Shown here: positions 8,164-17,252 of the stretch, in pieces
Position numbering within the stretch: position 1 is the first letter of the stretch
Layout: each line of letters begins with the position of its first letter
Origin: Sphingomonas crocodyli
GTDB taxonomy: Bacteria > Pseudomonadota > Alphaproteobacteria > Sphingomonadales > Sphingomonadaceae
Direction: 5' to 3'
DNA length: 64,000 nt
Assembly (NCBI RefSeq): GCF_004005865.1
Contig: NZ_SACN01000001.1
Location: 2,914,001-2,978,000, forward strand
Program-made: the position numbers and the translations under genes
The notes under the pieces: generated by a model
Told to the model about the DNA's origin: nothing
What the model saw: the letters and a program-made list of their open reading frames with translations, nothing else
The model's database searches: none

Positions 8164-9305
8164 TCGCCCTGCTCGCCGGATCGGCGATCGCGCTGCTGCT
8201 GGCCATCCCCACGCTGACCTTCGCGGTCGAACTGGCGCTGGGCCTGCTGCCGCCGCGTCGATCGATCGCGCCGATCTGGCAGGGGCGCTTCGCGGTGATC
8301 GTGCCGGCGCATGACGAGGCGGCGGGCATCGGCCCGGTCCTGGCCGATCTGCGGCAGGCGCTGCCGGTGCAGGCGCGGCTGATCGTGGTCGCCGACAATT
8401 GCCGTGACGATACCGCCCGTATCGCCCGCGCTTCGGGGGCCGAAGTGATCGAACGCGACGATCCCGCCCGCCCCGGCAAAGGCCATGCGCTCGCCTTCGC
8501 GCGCGATCATCTGGCCACCGATCCGCCGCACGCGGTGGTCGTGGTCGATGCCGATTGCCGGGTCGAGGGCGCGGGGGTCGAACGGCTTGCCGCCATCGCG
8601 CATCATCGCCGCCGCCCGGTGCAGGCGACCTATCTGATGACCCCGCGCGCCGATGCCGGGCCGATGGTGCAGCTATCGGGCTTCGCGATGCTGGTGCGCA
8701 ATTCGCTGCGCCTGCGCGGGCTGAGGCGGCTGCGTGCGCCGGTGGTGCTGACCGGCAGCGGCATGGCCTTTCCGTGGCGCATCTTCGCCGCCGCAAGGCT
8801 GGCGACCGGGGAGACGGTCGAGGATCTGGTGCTGGGCGCCGAACTCACCCTGATGGGCGCGCCGCCGCGCCACGCGCCGGGCATCCGCGTCTGGTCCGAT
8901 CCCGCGGGTGAGGCGGGGACGCGCGAACAGCGTCGCCGCTGGGAACAGGGATCGCTCGCCGCCGCATGGCGGATGGCGCCGCGCCTGCTGTTCAGCTCGC
9001 AGCGCGGCACGACCCTGCTTGCGCTCGACATGCTCATTCCCCCGCTCGCTTTGCTCGTGCTGCTCGATGCGGCGGGGATCGCGATCGTCAGCCTGCTCGC
9101 CCCCGTCGCCGCCGCGGTCCTCGCGGGGCTGGCCGGCGTCACCGCGCTGCTGATCCTCGCCGCGTGGGCGCTTTATGGCCGCGCGCAGATGCGGGCGGGC
9201 ACGCTGCTCAAGATCCCGTTCTACATCCTGTGGAAGCTGCCCATCTATGCGGGCACCCTGCTCGGCCGCGAGCGCCGCTGGACCCGCACGAGCCGCGACG
9301 CATGA
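8160..9305 (+). CDS. membrane family 2 glycosyltransferase
   Basis: 381 residues. An N-terminal membrane helix (residues 1-30) is followed by a GT2 domain with VIVPAHDEAAGI, VVADNCRDDTA, the DAD metal site (130-132), the ED pair (221-222) and the QRRRW motif at 257-261. Several C-terminal helices follow (about 285-345). The QxxRW motif and membrane topology resemble processive or polyprenol-linked GT2 enzymes. It is translationally coupled on both sides (ATGA with 7144 and with 9302), so three membrane-associated polysaccharide genes form one transcription unit. Substrate unknown. Confidence 0.87.
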   Translation: MIALLAGSAIALLLAIPTLTFAVELALGLLPPRRSIAPIWQGRFAVIVPAHDEAAGIGPVLADLRQALPVQARLIVVADNCRDDTARIARASGAEVIERDDPARPGKGHALAFARDHLATDPPHAVVVVDADCRVEGAGVERLAAIAHHRRRPVQATYLMTPRADAGPMVQLSGFAMLVRNSLRLRGLRRLRAPVVLTGSGMAFPWRIFAAARLATGETVEDLVLGAELTLMGAPPRHAPGIRVWSDPAGEAGTREQRRRWEQGSLAAAWRMAPRLLFSSQRGTTLLALDMLIPPLALLVLLDAAGIAIVSLLAPVAAAVLAGLAGVTALLILAAWALYGRAQMRAGTLLKIPFYILWKLPIYAGTLLGRERRWTRTSRDA

Positions 9306-10822
9306 CCGAACAGCCCGCAAAGCACCTCGATCCGTTCAAACTGGCCTGCGGCGTGCTGGGCCTGATCGGCTATGCGATCGGGCTGTGGCACGTCCACCGC
9401 CTGTGGCCGACCAGCGATCAGGCGATCTTCGACTATGTCGCCTTCATCGGCGCGCATGGCGGCATGTATTATCGCGACGCCTTCGACATCAGCTGGCCGA
9501 TCCCCTTCCTCTACCATGATGCCGCGCAGGCGCTGTTCGGGGTTAATCCCTGGGCCTTCCGCGTGTTCGACATGGCGGTGCTGATGCCGATCGGGCTGGC
9601 GGCGATGGCGTGGCTGCTGCGGCGGTGCGGCTTTGCACGCGCGCCGTGGATCGTGCTGGCGACCTATCCGATCCTCTATGCGACGTCGGGCGCGTGGATA
9701 TCGGGGCATCGCGACATCACGGCGATGCACCTGTTGATCCTCGCCGCCGCGATCTCGATCGACCGCCCCAGCCCCGCGCGGCGCGGGCTGGCCGGCCTGG
9801 TCGGGATGATCGCCACCTTCATCCGCCCGACCTATTTGTTCGCGGCCCTTCCGCTATGGCTGATCGATCTGCGCGCGGCCCCGGCGGGCTTCCGCCTGCG
9901 CATGACCGCGGGGCTGATCGCAGGCGGCATCGTCGTCGCCTTCGCCTTCCTGATGGCCGGGCTGCAGCTCGGCACGATCGGCGACTGGTATGAACAGGCG
10001 GTGCTGTTTCCCGCCACCGTCTATCAGGTCGAGGCGAGCCGGATGCGGCTGGTAGGCGATTTCGTCACGATCGTCCTCAGCCATTGGCGCTGGCCGCTGG
10101 CGGTCGCGATCGGCGGCGCGGTCTTGTGGGGGATGGATAGCGCGCGGCGCGGCCGCTTCGGACTGACGCTCGCAGCGCTGATCCTGACCGTGATCGCCTC
10201 CTTCTTCGTCCAGAACAAGGGCTTCCCCTATCATCTGAGCGGCCTCGTCCCGCTGATGCTGCTCTCAGCGGCGGCGGGGATCGATGCGGGGTGGAGCCGC
10301 CTGCCCGATGCACGCGGCGGCCGGAAAGCGGCGCTCGTCGCGCTGCTGATCGTCGCGGGCGGCGGATTGGCGGCCGGCAGCGCGGCGCGCGCCGTCCGCC
10401 CGCTCCTCGCCTGGGATCCGCCCCGGTCGCAGGCGGAGATCGATCGGCTCACGATCGCGCAGATCATCCGCGCCGAAAGCCGGTCGGACGATCCGATCCT
10501 GCAATGGGGCCGCCGTTACGACGTCGCGGTGCTGAGCGAACGGCTGTCGGCGAGCCGCTATATCAATTCGCAGCTCATCGCCCGCCTGCCCGCCGGCGAT
10601 CATCACTTCGCGCCGTGGATCGCCAATTTCCGGCGCGAACTGGGCGCGCGTGCGCCCGTGTTCATCATCATCGATCGCGATCAGATGCCCGGCCACCCCG
10701 ATCGCCTGCCGCTGACCGGCGACCGGACCAGGCCGGCGGTCGACATCTTCCTGACACTCGCCAATCGCGACTATGCCGTGCGCGCGGTGACGCCCGAAAT
10801 CCTGCTGCTCAAGCAGCGCTGA
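9302..10822 (+). CDS. multi-spanning membrane protein of the polysaccharide locus (GT-C-like)
   Basis: 506 residues starting at the ATG overlapping the previous stop. It has about nine to eleven hydrophobic helices over residues 15-380 and a soluble C-terminal part of about 110 residues. Early loop residues DISWPIPFLYHD and the overall plan resemble GT-C glycosyltransferases (ArnT/PMT-like), which use polyprenyl-phosphate sugars on the periplasmic face, but I see no diagnostic catalytic pair that makes this certain. Co-transcription with two GT2 genes supports a role in building or decorating the polysaccharide. An open larger frame upstream (from 8966) is only a shadow of the preceding gene. 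Confidence 0.65.
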   Translation: MTEQPAKHLDPFKLACGVLGLIGYAIGLWHVHRLWPTSDQAIFDYVAFIGAHGGMYYRDAFDISWPIPFLYHDAAQALFGVNPWAFRVFDMAVLMPIGLAAMAWLLRRCGFARAPWIVLATYPILYATSGAWISGHRDITAMHLLILAAAISIDRPSPARRGLAGLVGMIATFIRPTYLFAALPLWLIDLRAAPAGFRLRMTAGLIAGGIVVAFAFLMAGLQLGTIGDWYEQAVLFPATVYQVEASRMRLVGDFVTIVLSHWRWPLAVAIGGAVLWGMDSARRGRFGLTLAALILTVIASFFVQNKGFPYHLSGLVPLMLLSAAAGIDAGWSRLPDARGGRKAALVALLIVAGGGLAAGSAARAVRPLLAWDPPRSQAEIDRLTIAQIIRAESRSDDPILQWGRRYDVAVLSERLSASRYINSQLIARLPAGDHHFAPWIANFRRELGARAPVFIIIDRDQMPGHPDRLPLTGDRTRPAVDIFLTLANRDYAVRAVTPEILLLKQR

Positions 10823-10825
10823 ACG

Positions 10826-12379
10826 TTACTTGCCCGGCGCGTGGCTCTTGGCGAACGCCTCGACCGCGCGCGCCTTGGGCGATTCGGATAGCGGCGCGCC
10901 ATCATAGTCGCGCAGGCCGAAGCCGCCCTGCGCACCCGATCCGCCGACCAGGCTGTAGATCGCGAACACGTCCCCCGCCTCGCGCGCCCATCCGGTCAGC
11001 AGCTTGGTATAGGCATCGGCCATGCGCGGATCGTGGTTCATCCGGTCGAGCAACGGCACGTCATAGGCGATCAGCAGATGCGCCCCGCCTTCATAGGCGA
11101 TGAGCCTTTTGCCCAGCCGATCGGCCACCGCCTTCGCCTTGCCGATCTGCGCGACCGTGGCGTCGACTTCCTTGTCGAGCTGCACGAACGCCTGATCGAT
11201 GCCGGGGCGCGGCAATTTGGGATCCTTCGGGAACACCTTCTCCCCGAAATAGGGCGCGACCGCGATCGCATCGATCGACGGCGCGACATCGTTCTGCTCG
11301 ATGATCTCCAGCGACTGGAGATAATTGAGATTACCCGAATAGACGCGCACCAGATCGCGCGGCCGATCGGCGAAAACGCGGCTCCAAATGCTCGCCAGGC
11401 GCTTGGCGCGCAGGGCATATTGCATCAGTTGGCCTTCATAGGGGTAACGCCCCAGCCCGGCCGCCTTGCCGTCCGCCATCGCGCGCTGCCCGGTGAAGAA
11501 GCCGCCATGCCACGCCTCGTTGCCGATCTCGACATAGACGGTGCGGCCCGGTGGCAGCGTATCGTGCACCCTCTGCGCGAAGCTGCGGATATAATCGTCG
11601 GTGGAATCATAAGGCAGCGCGAACCACGGATCGACATTGGCCTGCCGCACCAACGCCATCATGTCGCGCACCGTCGCGCTGTTCATATAGTTGCGCGGCA
11701 TAGTCGACCCGGCGTCGTTCGCGGCGCTGAACGGGCGTTGTCCGTTGACGTTCATCCATTCCATGAAGCGCACGACCCGGAAGGGCGCGAGCGAGCGGAC
11801 GAAGGCGGGATCGAACACCTGATCGCGCGGGCGATCCGCCTCGCGGCAATCGACGTCGCTGACGGTATCGACCACATCGCCGAACCACATCGTCGCGCGC
11901 GGCGGCTTGGCCGTGGTGCCGCGAATGGCGTTGCGGCCTTCGCGGGTGAAGGCGAACTCGAACATGTTCGGGCCGCTCGTCAGCATGCGGATGTCGTCGG
12001 CCGCCCAGGCTTTGGCCTGCCCCTGCCATGTGCAGCGAACCACCTGCCCCGGCTTGGCGTCCAGCGGGTAGAACAGGTCCACCGTCGCGGTCGCGCCCGC
12101 GGGCAATTTGGACGGCCAGCCGCCGGGGCCGACCTGCTGCGGCTCGATCTTCTTGTAACCCTGGCCCGGCAACTGGGTGTTGGGATGCGCATAGACGGCG
12201 AGGTTGGTGTAGGATCGCGACTCCATCCAGAAGGCGGGCGAGTTCAGGTTGATACCCAGCCGCGTCGGCGGCACGCCCTGCGCGCGCGCCACGGTCGACC
12301 AGATGGTCGATCCGACCGCCAGCACCGCCACGATCGCCGCCGCGAATAGCAACAGGGCGCCACGTTCCGAACGATTCAC
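10826..12379 (-). CDS. glycoside hydrolase-like protein (clan A type) of the polysaccharide locus
   Basis: 517 residues from GTG 12379, chosen because GGCAGGAGA sits just upstream; a longer open frame to 12499 lacks such a site and overlaps the flippase. A signal anchor occupies residues 7-31 (GALLLFAAAIVAVLAVGSTIW), placing the protein in the periplasm or outside. VYVEIGNEAWHGG at 282-293 resembles the Asn-Glu acid/base motif (E288) of TIM-barrel clan-A hydrolases, and LIAYEGGAHL near 425 is a candidate nucleophile region. Wzx/Wzy loci often encode a hydrolase that trims or turns over the polymer; I infer that role here. The specific family is not identified. Confidence 0.65.
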   Translation of the reverse strand: MNRSERGALLLFAAAIVAVLAVGSTIWSTVARAQGVPPTRLGINLNSPAFWMESRSYTNLAVYAHPNTQLPGQGYKKIEPQQVGPGGWPSKLPAGATATVDLFYPLDAKPGQVVRCTWQGQAKAWAADDIRMLTSGPNMFEFAFTREGRNAIRGTTAKPPRATMWFGDVVDTVSDVDCREADRPRDQVFDPAFVRSLAPFRVVRFMEWMNVNGQRPFSAANDAGSTMPRNYMNSATVRDMMALVRQANVDPWFALPYDSTDDYIRSFAQRVHDTLPPGRTVYVEIGNEAWHGGFFTGQRAMADGKAAGLGRYPYEGQLMQYALRAKRLASIWSRVFADRPRDLVRVYSGNLNYLQSLEIIEQNDVAPSIDAIAVAPYFGEKVFPKDPKLPRPGIDQAFVQLDKEVDATVAQIGKAKAVADRLGKRLIAYEGGAHLLIAYDVPLLDRMNHDPRMADAYTKLLTGWAREAGDVFAIYSLVGGSGAQGGFGLRDYDGAPLSESPKARAVEAFAKSHAPGK

Positions 12380-12398
12380 TGGGTCCGTCTCCTGCCGT

Positions 12399-13799
12399 TC
12401 ACCGCCCCATCCGCGCGAGACCTTCGATCGTCTTGCCCGGAGCAGCGACCATGCTGATAGCGCCGCCGGCCACGAATGCCGCCACAAAAATGACCGCATA
12501 GACCGCGTGCAGCCGCGGTTTGAAGATGCCGCGCCGGTGCAGCAGCCAGCCGATATAGAGAGCCGCCCCGCCTTCCGCGATGGCCAGCGCCAGTGGCAGC
12601 GCGATCGGCCCGAGCGGCTGGAACAGTCCCGCCACCGCCGCCCCGAACAGGATCAGCCGCAGGATATTGGCGTGCAGCGTCGTCGCGGTGAAGCCCATCG
12701 CCATCAACGTCTGGCTGCCGATGAAACTGTCGAGATCGAGCGCGCCGCGCACCATCAGCACCGACATGAACACCCAGCCATATTCGTATCGCCAGTCGAA
12801 CAGGATCGCGAACATCACCGGCGCCAGCCCCGTCGCAAAGCCGAACCCCGCGAACAGCAACCGATAGGCGCGCCCCCGCCCGCGATAGAAAGTGTGCGCG
12901 ATCGTATCCGGCGCCTCGCGCCACACGCGCGACACCAATGGGAAGAAGTAGTTCTGGACGTAGTTGCGCCCGAACGGCTGGGTCGACAGCGCCAGATTGG
13001 TCGCCATCGCATAGACCGCGAAGGTCGGCATCGGGAACAGCCGGGCGAACAGCACCTTATCCGCCTGCGTGATCAGCAGGGTCAGGATGCTGGAGACCAT
13101 GATGATCCGCGAGAAGCCGAAGAATTCGGTCGCCAGCGCGCGTTCGAAGCTCAATCGCGGCATCGGCCGCAGCAGGATCATCGCCAGCCCGATCCGCGCC
13201 AGCGCGCCCGCATAGAGCCCGACGATCAGCGCGCGATAATCCATGTAGAAGGATGCGAGGCCGACGTTCAGCCCGATCTGGACGATCAGCGCGCCCAGTT
13301 CGATCGCGCCCACCATCCGCACCCGCCCGTGCCGTTGCGCGACCAGCAGCGACATCGGGCACAAGGCGTTCAGCACGAACACCGGCGCGCAGATCGCGAT
13401 CGGATGCGCCAGCCACGCCTTGCCCAGCATCGCGGCGAAGGGCGTGGCGAGCAGCGCCATCGCGATCGCCTGCAGCACCGACTGGCCCAGCCGGATCGTC
13501 CACGTCACATCGATGAAGCGCGGATCGTCGCCGCGTTCGTGGCGGATCACGAAGCTGGCATAGCCAAGGTCGGACAACATGGTGAGGATCACCATCGCCG
13601 ACGCGATCACCCCCATCACGCCGAACACATAAGGCGGCAGGATGCGCGTCAGCGTCGCATTGCTCGCCAGCCGCAGCAGCAGGGTCGCCGCGGTGAACAT
13701 CAGCATCACGCCGCCCGATCGCCCGCGCACGACGCCCAGCACCTGCGCGACCAGGCGGTTCGCGAGCGCCGCCGGTCCTGCGGATAATTTTGCCGTCAC
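12399..13799 (-). CDS. polysaccharide flippase (Wzx / oligosaccharide translocase family)
   Basis: 466 residues with about twelve to fourteen hydrophobic helices spread over the full length, typical in size and pattern of MATE/MOP-superfamily O-antigen flippases. The N-terminus (SGGVMLMFTAATLLLRLASNATLTRILPP split by polar residues) fits the Polysacc_synt family, in which the first helix is followed by short loops. It would move the undecaprenyl-linked repeat unit from cytoplasm to periplasm. The GTG start at 13799 overlaps the upstream polymerase stop (GTGA), and the glycoside hydrolase gene follows 20 bp downstream, so these three genes are one operon. Confidence 0.85.
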   Translation of the reverse strand: MTAKLSAGPAALANRLVAQVLGVVRGRSGGVMLMFTAATLLLRLASNATLTRILPPYVFGVMGVIASAMVILTMLSDLGYASFVIRHERGDDPRFIDVTWTIRLGQSVLQAIAMALLATPFAAMLGKAWLAHPIAICAPVFVLNALCPMSLLVAQRHGRVRMVGAIELGALIVQIGLNVGLASFYMDYRALIVGLYAGALARIGLAMILLRPMPRLSFERALATEFFGFSRIIMVSSILTLLITQADKVLFARLFPMPTFAVYAMATNLALSTQPFGRNYVQNYFFPLVSRVWREAPDTIAHTFYRGRGRAYRLLFAGFGFATGLAPVMFAILFDWRYEYGWVFMSVLMVRGALDLDSFIGSQTLMAMGFTATTLHANILRLILFGAAVAGLFQPLGPIALPLALAIAEGGAALYIGWLLHRRGIFKPRLHAVYAVIFVAAFVAGGAISMVAAPGKTIEGLARMGR

Positions 13800-15286
13800 T
13801 GAAGCGCCGGCAGCAGGAACGGATCCTGTTGCCGTGTCGCCTGGCGGGCCGCCGCCGCAGCGCGTTTCGGAGCCTGTTCAGCCTCGGTGCGCAGCGCCAC
13901 CAGCAAAGCCGCGCACAGCATCGACAGCAACATCGGCGTGCTCCACGCGCCCAGGAAGGCGGCGGCGACCATATAGCCGATCTGCATCGCGACGCAGGTC
14001 TGCCCGACCACCAGCTGCTCGTGCGTCGGCTTGGCGCGGCGCAATGCGCGATACTGGCCAAAGCTGCTGAACAGGAACACGACATAGGGCAGCAGCGACA
14101 CCAGCCCGCCCACCACCGCGATCGCCAGATAGACGTTCACCAGGTCGACCAGCCCCTGCCCCTGCATGAAGGCATCGAGCAGGCCGAGGCCGATCGCCTC
14201 GCGATAGCCCAGGATCAGCCGGCTTCCCAGCGTCGCGGGAATGCCGCTGAGCATCGTGAAGCGATAGGCGGCGGTCGACGAACCGTCGCTGCCCGATATG
14301 AACTGCAGCAGAAAGAAGCCCGCCAGCCCCAGCCCGAGGAAACCCAGCGCCGTCAGCGGCCGCCCGCGCAGCGCCAGCAATGCGATCAGCCCGACGACCA
14401 GCGCGACGAGGCCGCTGCGCGACACCGTCACCAGCATGCCGATCACGATCGCGGCGCCCAGCAGCACGATCGGCCAGCGCAGGCCCCGTAGCGCCGCCAG
14501 CCCCGCCGCTGCCACGCCCGCCATGCCGAACACCACGCTGCCGACCAGCGGATGGACGAACGGGCCGGACGATCGCAGCACGCCCGCGCGCAGCAGCATC
14601 ATGTCGTTATACTGGACGAGGTTGTTCGCCCGCTTGATCGCGTAGAGCCCGCTGTAGAGCGGCCAGCTGCGGATCGTTTCGAACAGGCAGACGACGCCCG
14701 CCATCGCCGCCCCGATCACCAGCCAGCGCAGCGCCAGTTCGGGCCGTTCGATCCGCGTGCGCGATACGCCCCAATAAGCGAGGCCATAAGGCACGGCGTA
14801 GATGAAGGCGTTGCGCATCGCGATCGTGATCCCGTCGCGCAAAGACACGCAGATCCAGAAGGCGGTGAGGAACATCGCCAGATAGACGTCCGTTCGGTGG
14901 ACACCCGGCCGCAGCTTGACGCGCGGATTGAGCGCGAAGGCGACTACCATCGTCGCGCCGAACACCAAAGGCGGGGTCAGCGGCATCAGATAGAGGCCGA
15001 CCAGTTCGAGCAGGCCCGACGCCATCGGCGTCCACACGATGAACATCAGGAAGGGGGCGCTGGCCGGTGCGCGATGATCGATGCACAGCAACAGCATGAT
15101 CGCGAACAGGATCGGCGTGACCAGGATCGGAACCGCGCTGACCGTCAGGCACGAAATCGCCGCCGCCGCCAGCATCAGCTTTTGCGTCTGCATCCGTTCC
15201 CAGTTGGAACGGGCCATCGCCATTGCCACCGGATAGAGCAGCACGACGATGCCGACGAGGACGATGGCGCTCTTCCAATAGAACAT
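13796..15286 (-). CDS. O-antigen ligase / Wzy-type polysaccharide polymerase
   Basis: 496 residues with eleven to twelve predicted membrane helices and a large periplasmic loop region (about 240-400). The segment with VTVSRSGLVALVVGLIALL resembles the Wzy_C/O-antigen ligase core, where the S/T-R-S/G arginine is conserved, and LGSRLILGYREAIG may correspond to the later conserved loop. In this locus it would polymerise flipped repeat units. First gene of a three-gene minus-strand operon with the flippase and the hydrolase. The Arg/Ala/Gln-rich cytoplasmic tail (AEQAPKRAAAAARQATRQQ) has no known role. Confidence 0.8.
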   Translation of the reverse strand: MFYWKSAIVLVGIVVLLYPVAMAMARSNWERMQTQKLMLAAAAISCLTVSAVPILVTPILFAIMLLLCIDHRAPASAPFLMFIVWTPMASGLLELVGLYLMPLTPPLVFGATMVVAFALNPRVKLRPGVHRTDVYLAMFLTAFWICVSLRDGITIAMRNAFIYAVPYGLAYWGVSRTRIERPELALRWLVIGAAMAGVVCLFETIRSWPLYSGLYAIKRANNLVQYNDMMLLRAGVLRSSGPFVHPLVGSVVFGMAGVAAAGLAALRGLRWPIVLLGAAIVIGMLVTVSRSGLVALVVGLIALLALRGRPLTALGFLGLGLAGFFLLQFISGSDGSSTAAYRFTMLSGIPATLGSRLILGYREAIGLGLLDAFMQGQGLVDLVNVYLAIAVVGGLVSLLPYVVFLFSSFGQYRALRRAKPTHEQLVVGQTCVAMQIGYMVAAAFLGAWSTPMLLSMLCAALLVALRTEAEQAPKRAAAAARQATRQQDPFLLPALQ

Positions 15287-15431
15287 GAGCCGTCGATCGC
15301 GCCCTCAACCGTCGTCGTACAGGCTTCCGCTATGACAATTTTCTTGATGCTTTGCCAATGTCGAACGCCCAAAGCGGGCATATCGGGGCTGATCGGAGGA
15401 TTTTCTTGATCCTGCGGGCGACAGCCCCCAA

Positions 15432-16013
15432 ATGACGACCATGCTGATCGAAACCGAACCGACGCCCAACCCGGCCACGCTCAAGTTTGTCCCCGGACGC
15501 ACCGTGATGTCCGCCGGTACGCGCGATTTCGCCGATCCGGAGGAGGCCGAAGCCTCTCCGCTCGCCAACGCCCTGTTCGGGCTGGGCGATGTCGAAGGCG
15601 TGTTCTTCGGCAGCGATTTCGTGTCGGTCACGGCGGCGCCCGGCGTCGAATGGCGCGACCTGAAGCCGCAGGTTCTGGGCGTCCTGCTCGATCATTTCGC
15701 GTCGGAAGCGCCCCTGTTCACGCCGGGATCGGCGGCAGGCATCGCGATCGACGACACCCCCGATTTCGCCGAGAATCCCGAGGATGCGGAGATCGTTGCG
15801 CAGATCAAGGATCTGATCGACACGCGCGTCCGCCCGGCGGTAGCCAAGGATGGCGGCGACATCGTCTATCGCGGGTTCGATCGGGGCACCGTCTATCTGG
15901 CGATGCACGGCGCCTGCTCGGGCTGCCCGTCGTCGACCGCGACACTCAAGCAGGGCATAGAAACCCTGCTCAAGCACTATGTGCCCGAAGTGACCGAGGT
16001 TCGCGCAGCCTGA
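15432..16013 (+). CDS. nfuA: NfuA-type iron-sulfur cluster scaffold protein
   Basis: 193 residues. The N-terminal Nfu_N domain has the hallmark ETEPTPNPATLKF (residues 7-19). The C-terminal NifU-like domain (about 113-190) has VRPAVAKDGGDI and the cluster-ligating CSGCPSS (Cys-x2-Cys). The protein carries a 4Fe-4S or 2Fe-2S cluster and delivers it to apo-proteins in the cytoplasm. It is followed by the nitroreductase gene 25 bp on. An internal ATG at 15441 would give the more usual N-terminus MLIETEP; neither start has a good ribosome-binding site. Confidence 0.93.
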   Translation: MTTMLIETEPTPNPATLKFVPGRTVMSAGTRDFADPEEAEASPLANALFGLGDVEGVFFGSDFVSVTAAPGVEWRDLKPQVLGVLLDHFASEAPLFTPGSAAGIAIDDTPDFAENPEDAEIVAQIKDLIDTRVRPAVAKDGGDIVYRGFDRGTVYLAMHGACSGCPSSTATLKQGIETLLKHYVPEVTEVRAA

Positions 16014-16038
16014 TCGATACGAATTAGAGGGGGATTAC

Positions 16039-16626
16039 ATGGCCAAGCTTTCCGACGACGCGCTCGATCAGATCTTCCGCACGGCGCGCAGCTATAACGG
16101 CTACACCGATCAGCCGGTCAGCGACGAAGAACTGCACGCCATCTGGGAGATTATGAAGTTCGGCCCGACTTCGGCCAACCTGCTCCCCGCGCGCATCATC
16201 TGGGTGAAGACCGACGCCGCGAAGGAAAAGCTCGCCGGTCTCGTCTCCGCCGGCAATGCGGGCAAGGTGCGCAGCGCGCCCGTCACCGCGATCATCGGCA
16301 TGGACCTGGAATTTTACGAACAGGGCCACAAGCTGTTTCCGCACGACGATGTCCGCCCCTGGTTCGCGGGCAATGACAAGTCGATCGCCGACACCGCCTT
16401 CCGCAACAGCTCGCTGCAGGGCGCCTATCTGATCATCGCCGCGCGCGCGATCGGCCTCGATACCGGCCCGATGTCGGGCTTCGACAATGATGCGGTCGAC
16501 GCGGCTTTCTTCGCGGGCACCAGCTATAAATCGAACTTCATCTGCACAATCGGGCATGGCGACGCCTCGACGATCTTCGATCGCCTGCCCCGTCCCGACT
16601 TTGCGGAGTTCAACAAGATCGCCTGA
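16039..16626 (+). CDS. nitroreductase family protein, malonic semialdehyde reductase (RutE/HadB) type
   Basis: 195 residues with an excellent ribosome-binding site (GAGGGGGATTAC). The FMN-binding nitroreductase fold is shown by ARSYNGYTDQPVS near the N-terminus, MKFGPTSANLLPARI at 46-60 and an AARAIGLDTGPMSGF segment. This pattern is that of RutE-like enzymes, which reduce 3-oxopropanoate to 3-hydroxypropanoate in pyrimidine breakdown. No other rut genes are nearby, so the physiological substrate may differ. Overlaps tsaB by one base (TGATG), implying coupled translation. Confidence 0.85.
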   Translation: MAKLSDDALDQIFRTARSYNGYTDQPVSDEELHAIWEIMKFGPTSANLLPARIIWVKTDAAKEKLAGLVSAGNAGKVRSAPVTAIIGMDLEFYEQGHKLFPHDDVRPWFAGNDKSIADTAFRNSSLQGAYLIIAARAIGLDTGPMSGFDNDAVDAAFFAGTSYKSNFICTIGHGDASTIFDRLPRPDFAEFNKIA

Positions 16627-17252
16627 TGGCGCAGGGAGGCGTCACACGACGGCTGGTGATCGACACCGCCACCGCCGCCTGCTCGGTGGCGCTGCTCGAC
16701 GGCGATGCCGTTCTGGCGGCGACCTATGAGCAGGTGGGCCGTGGCCATGCCGAACGGCTGATGCCGATGATCGCAGAGCTCCCCGATGGCGGGCGGGCGG
16801 ATGCGATCCTGGTCGATTGCGGGCCAGGCAGCTTTACCGGCGTCCGCGTCGGCCTGGCCACCGCCCGCGCGTTGGGCCTTGGCTGGGGCGTGCCGGTTCA
16901 CGGCTATTCGGCCACCGCCCTGCTCGCCGCAATGGCAGACACCGACGCCGAAACCGTCGCGATCGCGATGACCGGCGGGCATGGCGAATTGTTCGTCCAA
17001 CGCTACGCCCACGATCCGATCGCCCCGATCGGCGATCTCGCCTCTCTCCTCCCCGCTGACGCCGCGACGCGGATCAGCGAAGAAACGATCTTCGGATCGG
17101 GCGCCGAGGCGCTCGTCGCCGCGCGGGGGAGCGGCCGCGCCATCGAACTGCTGCCCAATGCCGCCGAGGCGTGGCGCCTGCCCGCCGCGCTCGCCGCCTT
17201 GGCACCCCAACCGATTTACGGCCGCGATGCCGACGCGAAGCTGCCAGCATGA
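16626..17252 (+). CDS. tsaB: tRNA t6A synthesis protein TsaB
   Basis: 208 residues of the ASKHA fold. RLVIDTATAACSVALLDGD at the N-terminus, HAERLMPMI, and the strongly conserved PGSFTGVRVGLATARAL (about 66-82) identify TsaB (YeaZ). It is the non-catalytic partner that dimerises with TsaD to form threonylcarbamoyl-adenosine at position 37 of ANN-decoding tRNAs. The downstream acetyltransferase gene overlaps by 4 bp, the common tsaB-rimI arrangement. Confidence 0.95.
   Translation: MAQGGVTRRLVIDTATAACSVALLDGDAVLAATYEQVGRGHAERLMPMIAELPDGGRADAILVDCGPGSFTGVRVGLATARALGLGWGVPVHGYSATALLAAMADTDAETVAIAMTGGHGELFVQRYAHDPIAPIGDLASLLPADAATRISEETIFGSGAEALVAARGSGRAIELLPNAAEAWRLPAALAALAPQPIYGRDADAKLPA

Noticed and set aside
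15338..15410. Direct repeat ATTTTCTTGAT (15338 and 15400) as a regulator site pair before nfuA
   Set aside because: Eleven bases in direct orientation 62 bp apart, with no dyad symmetry and no match to a known regulator site; too weak to call.
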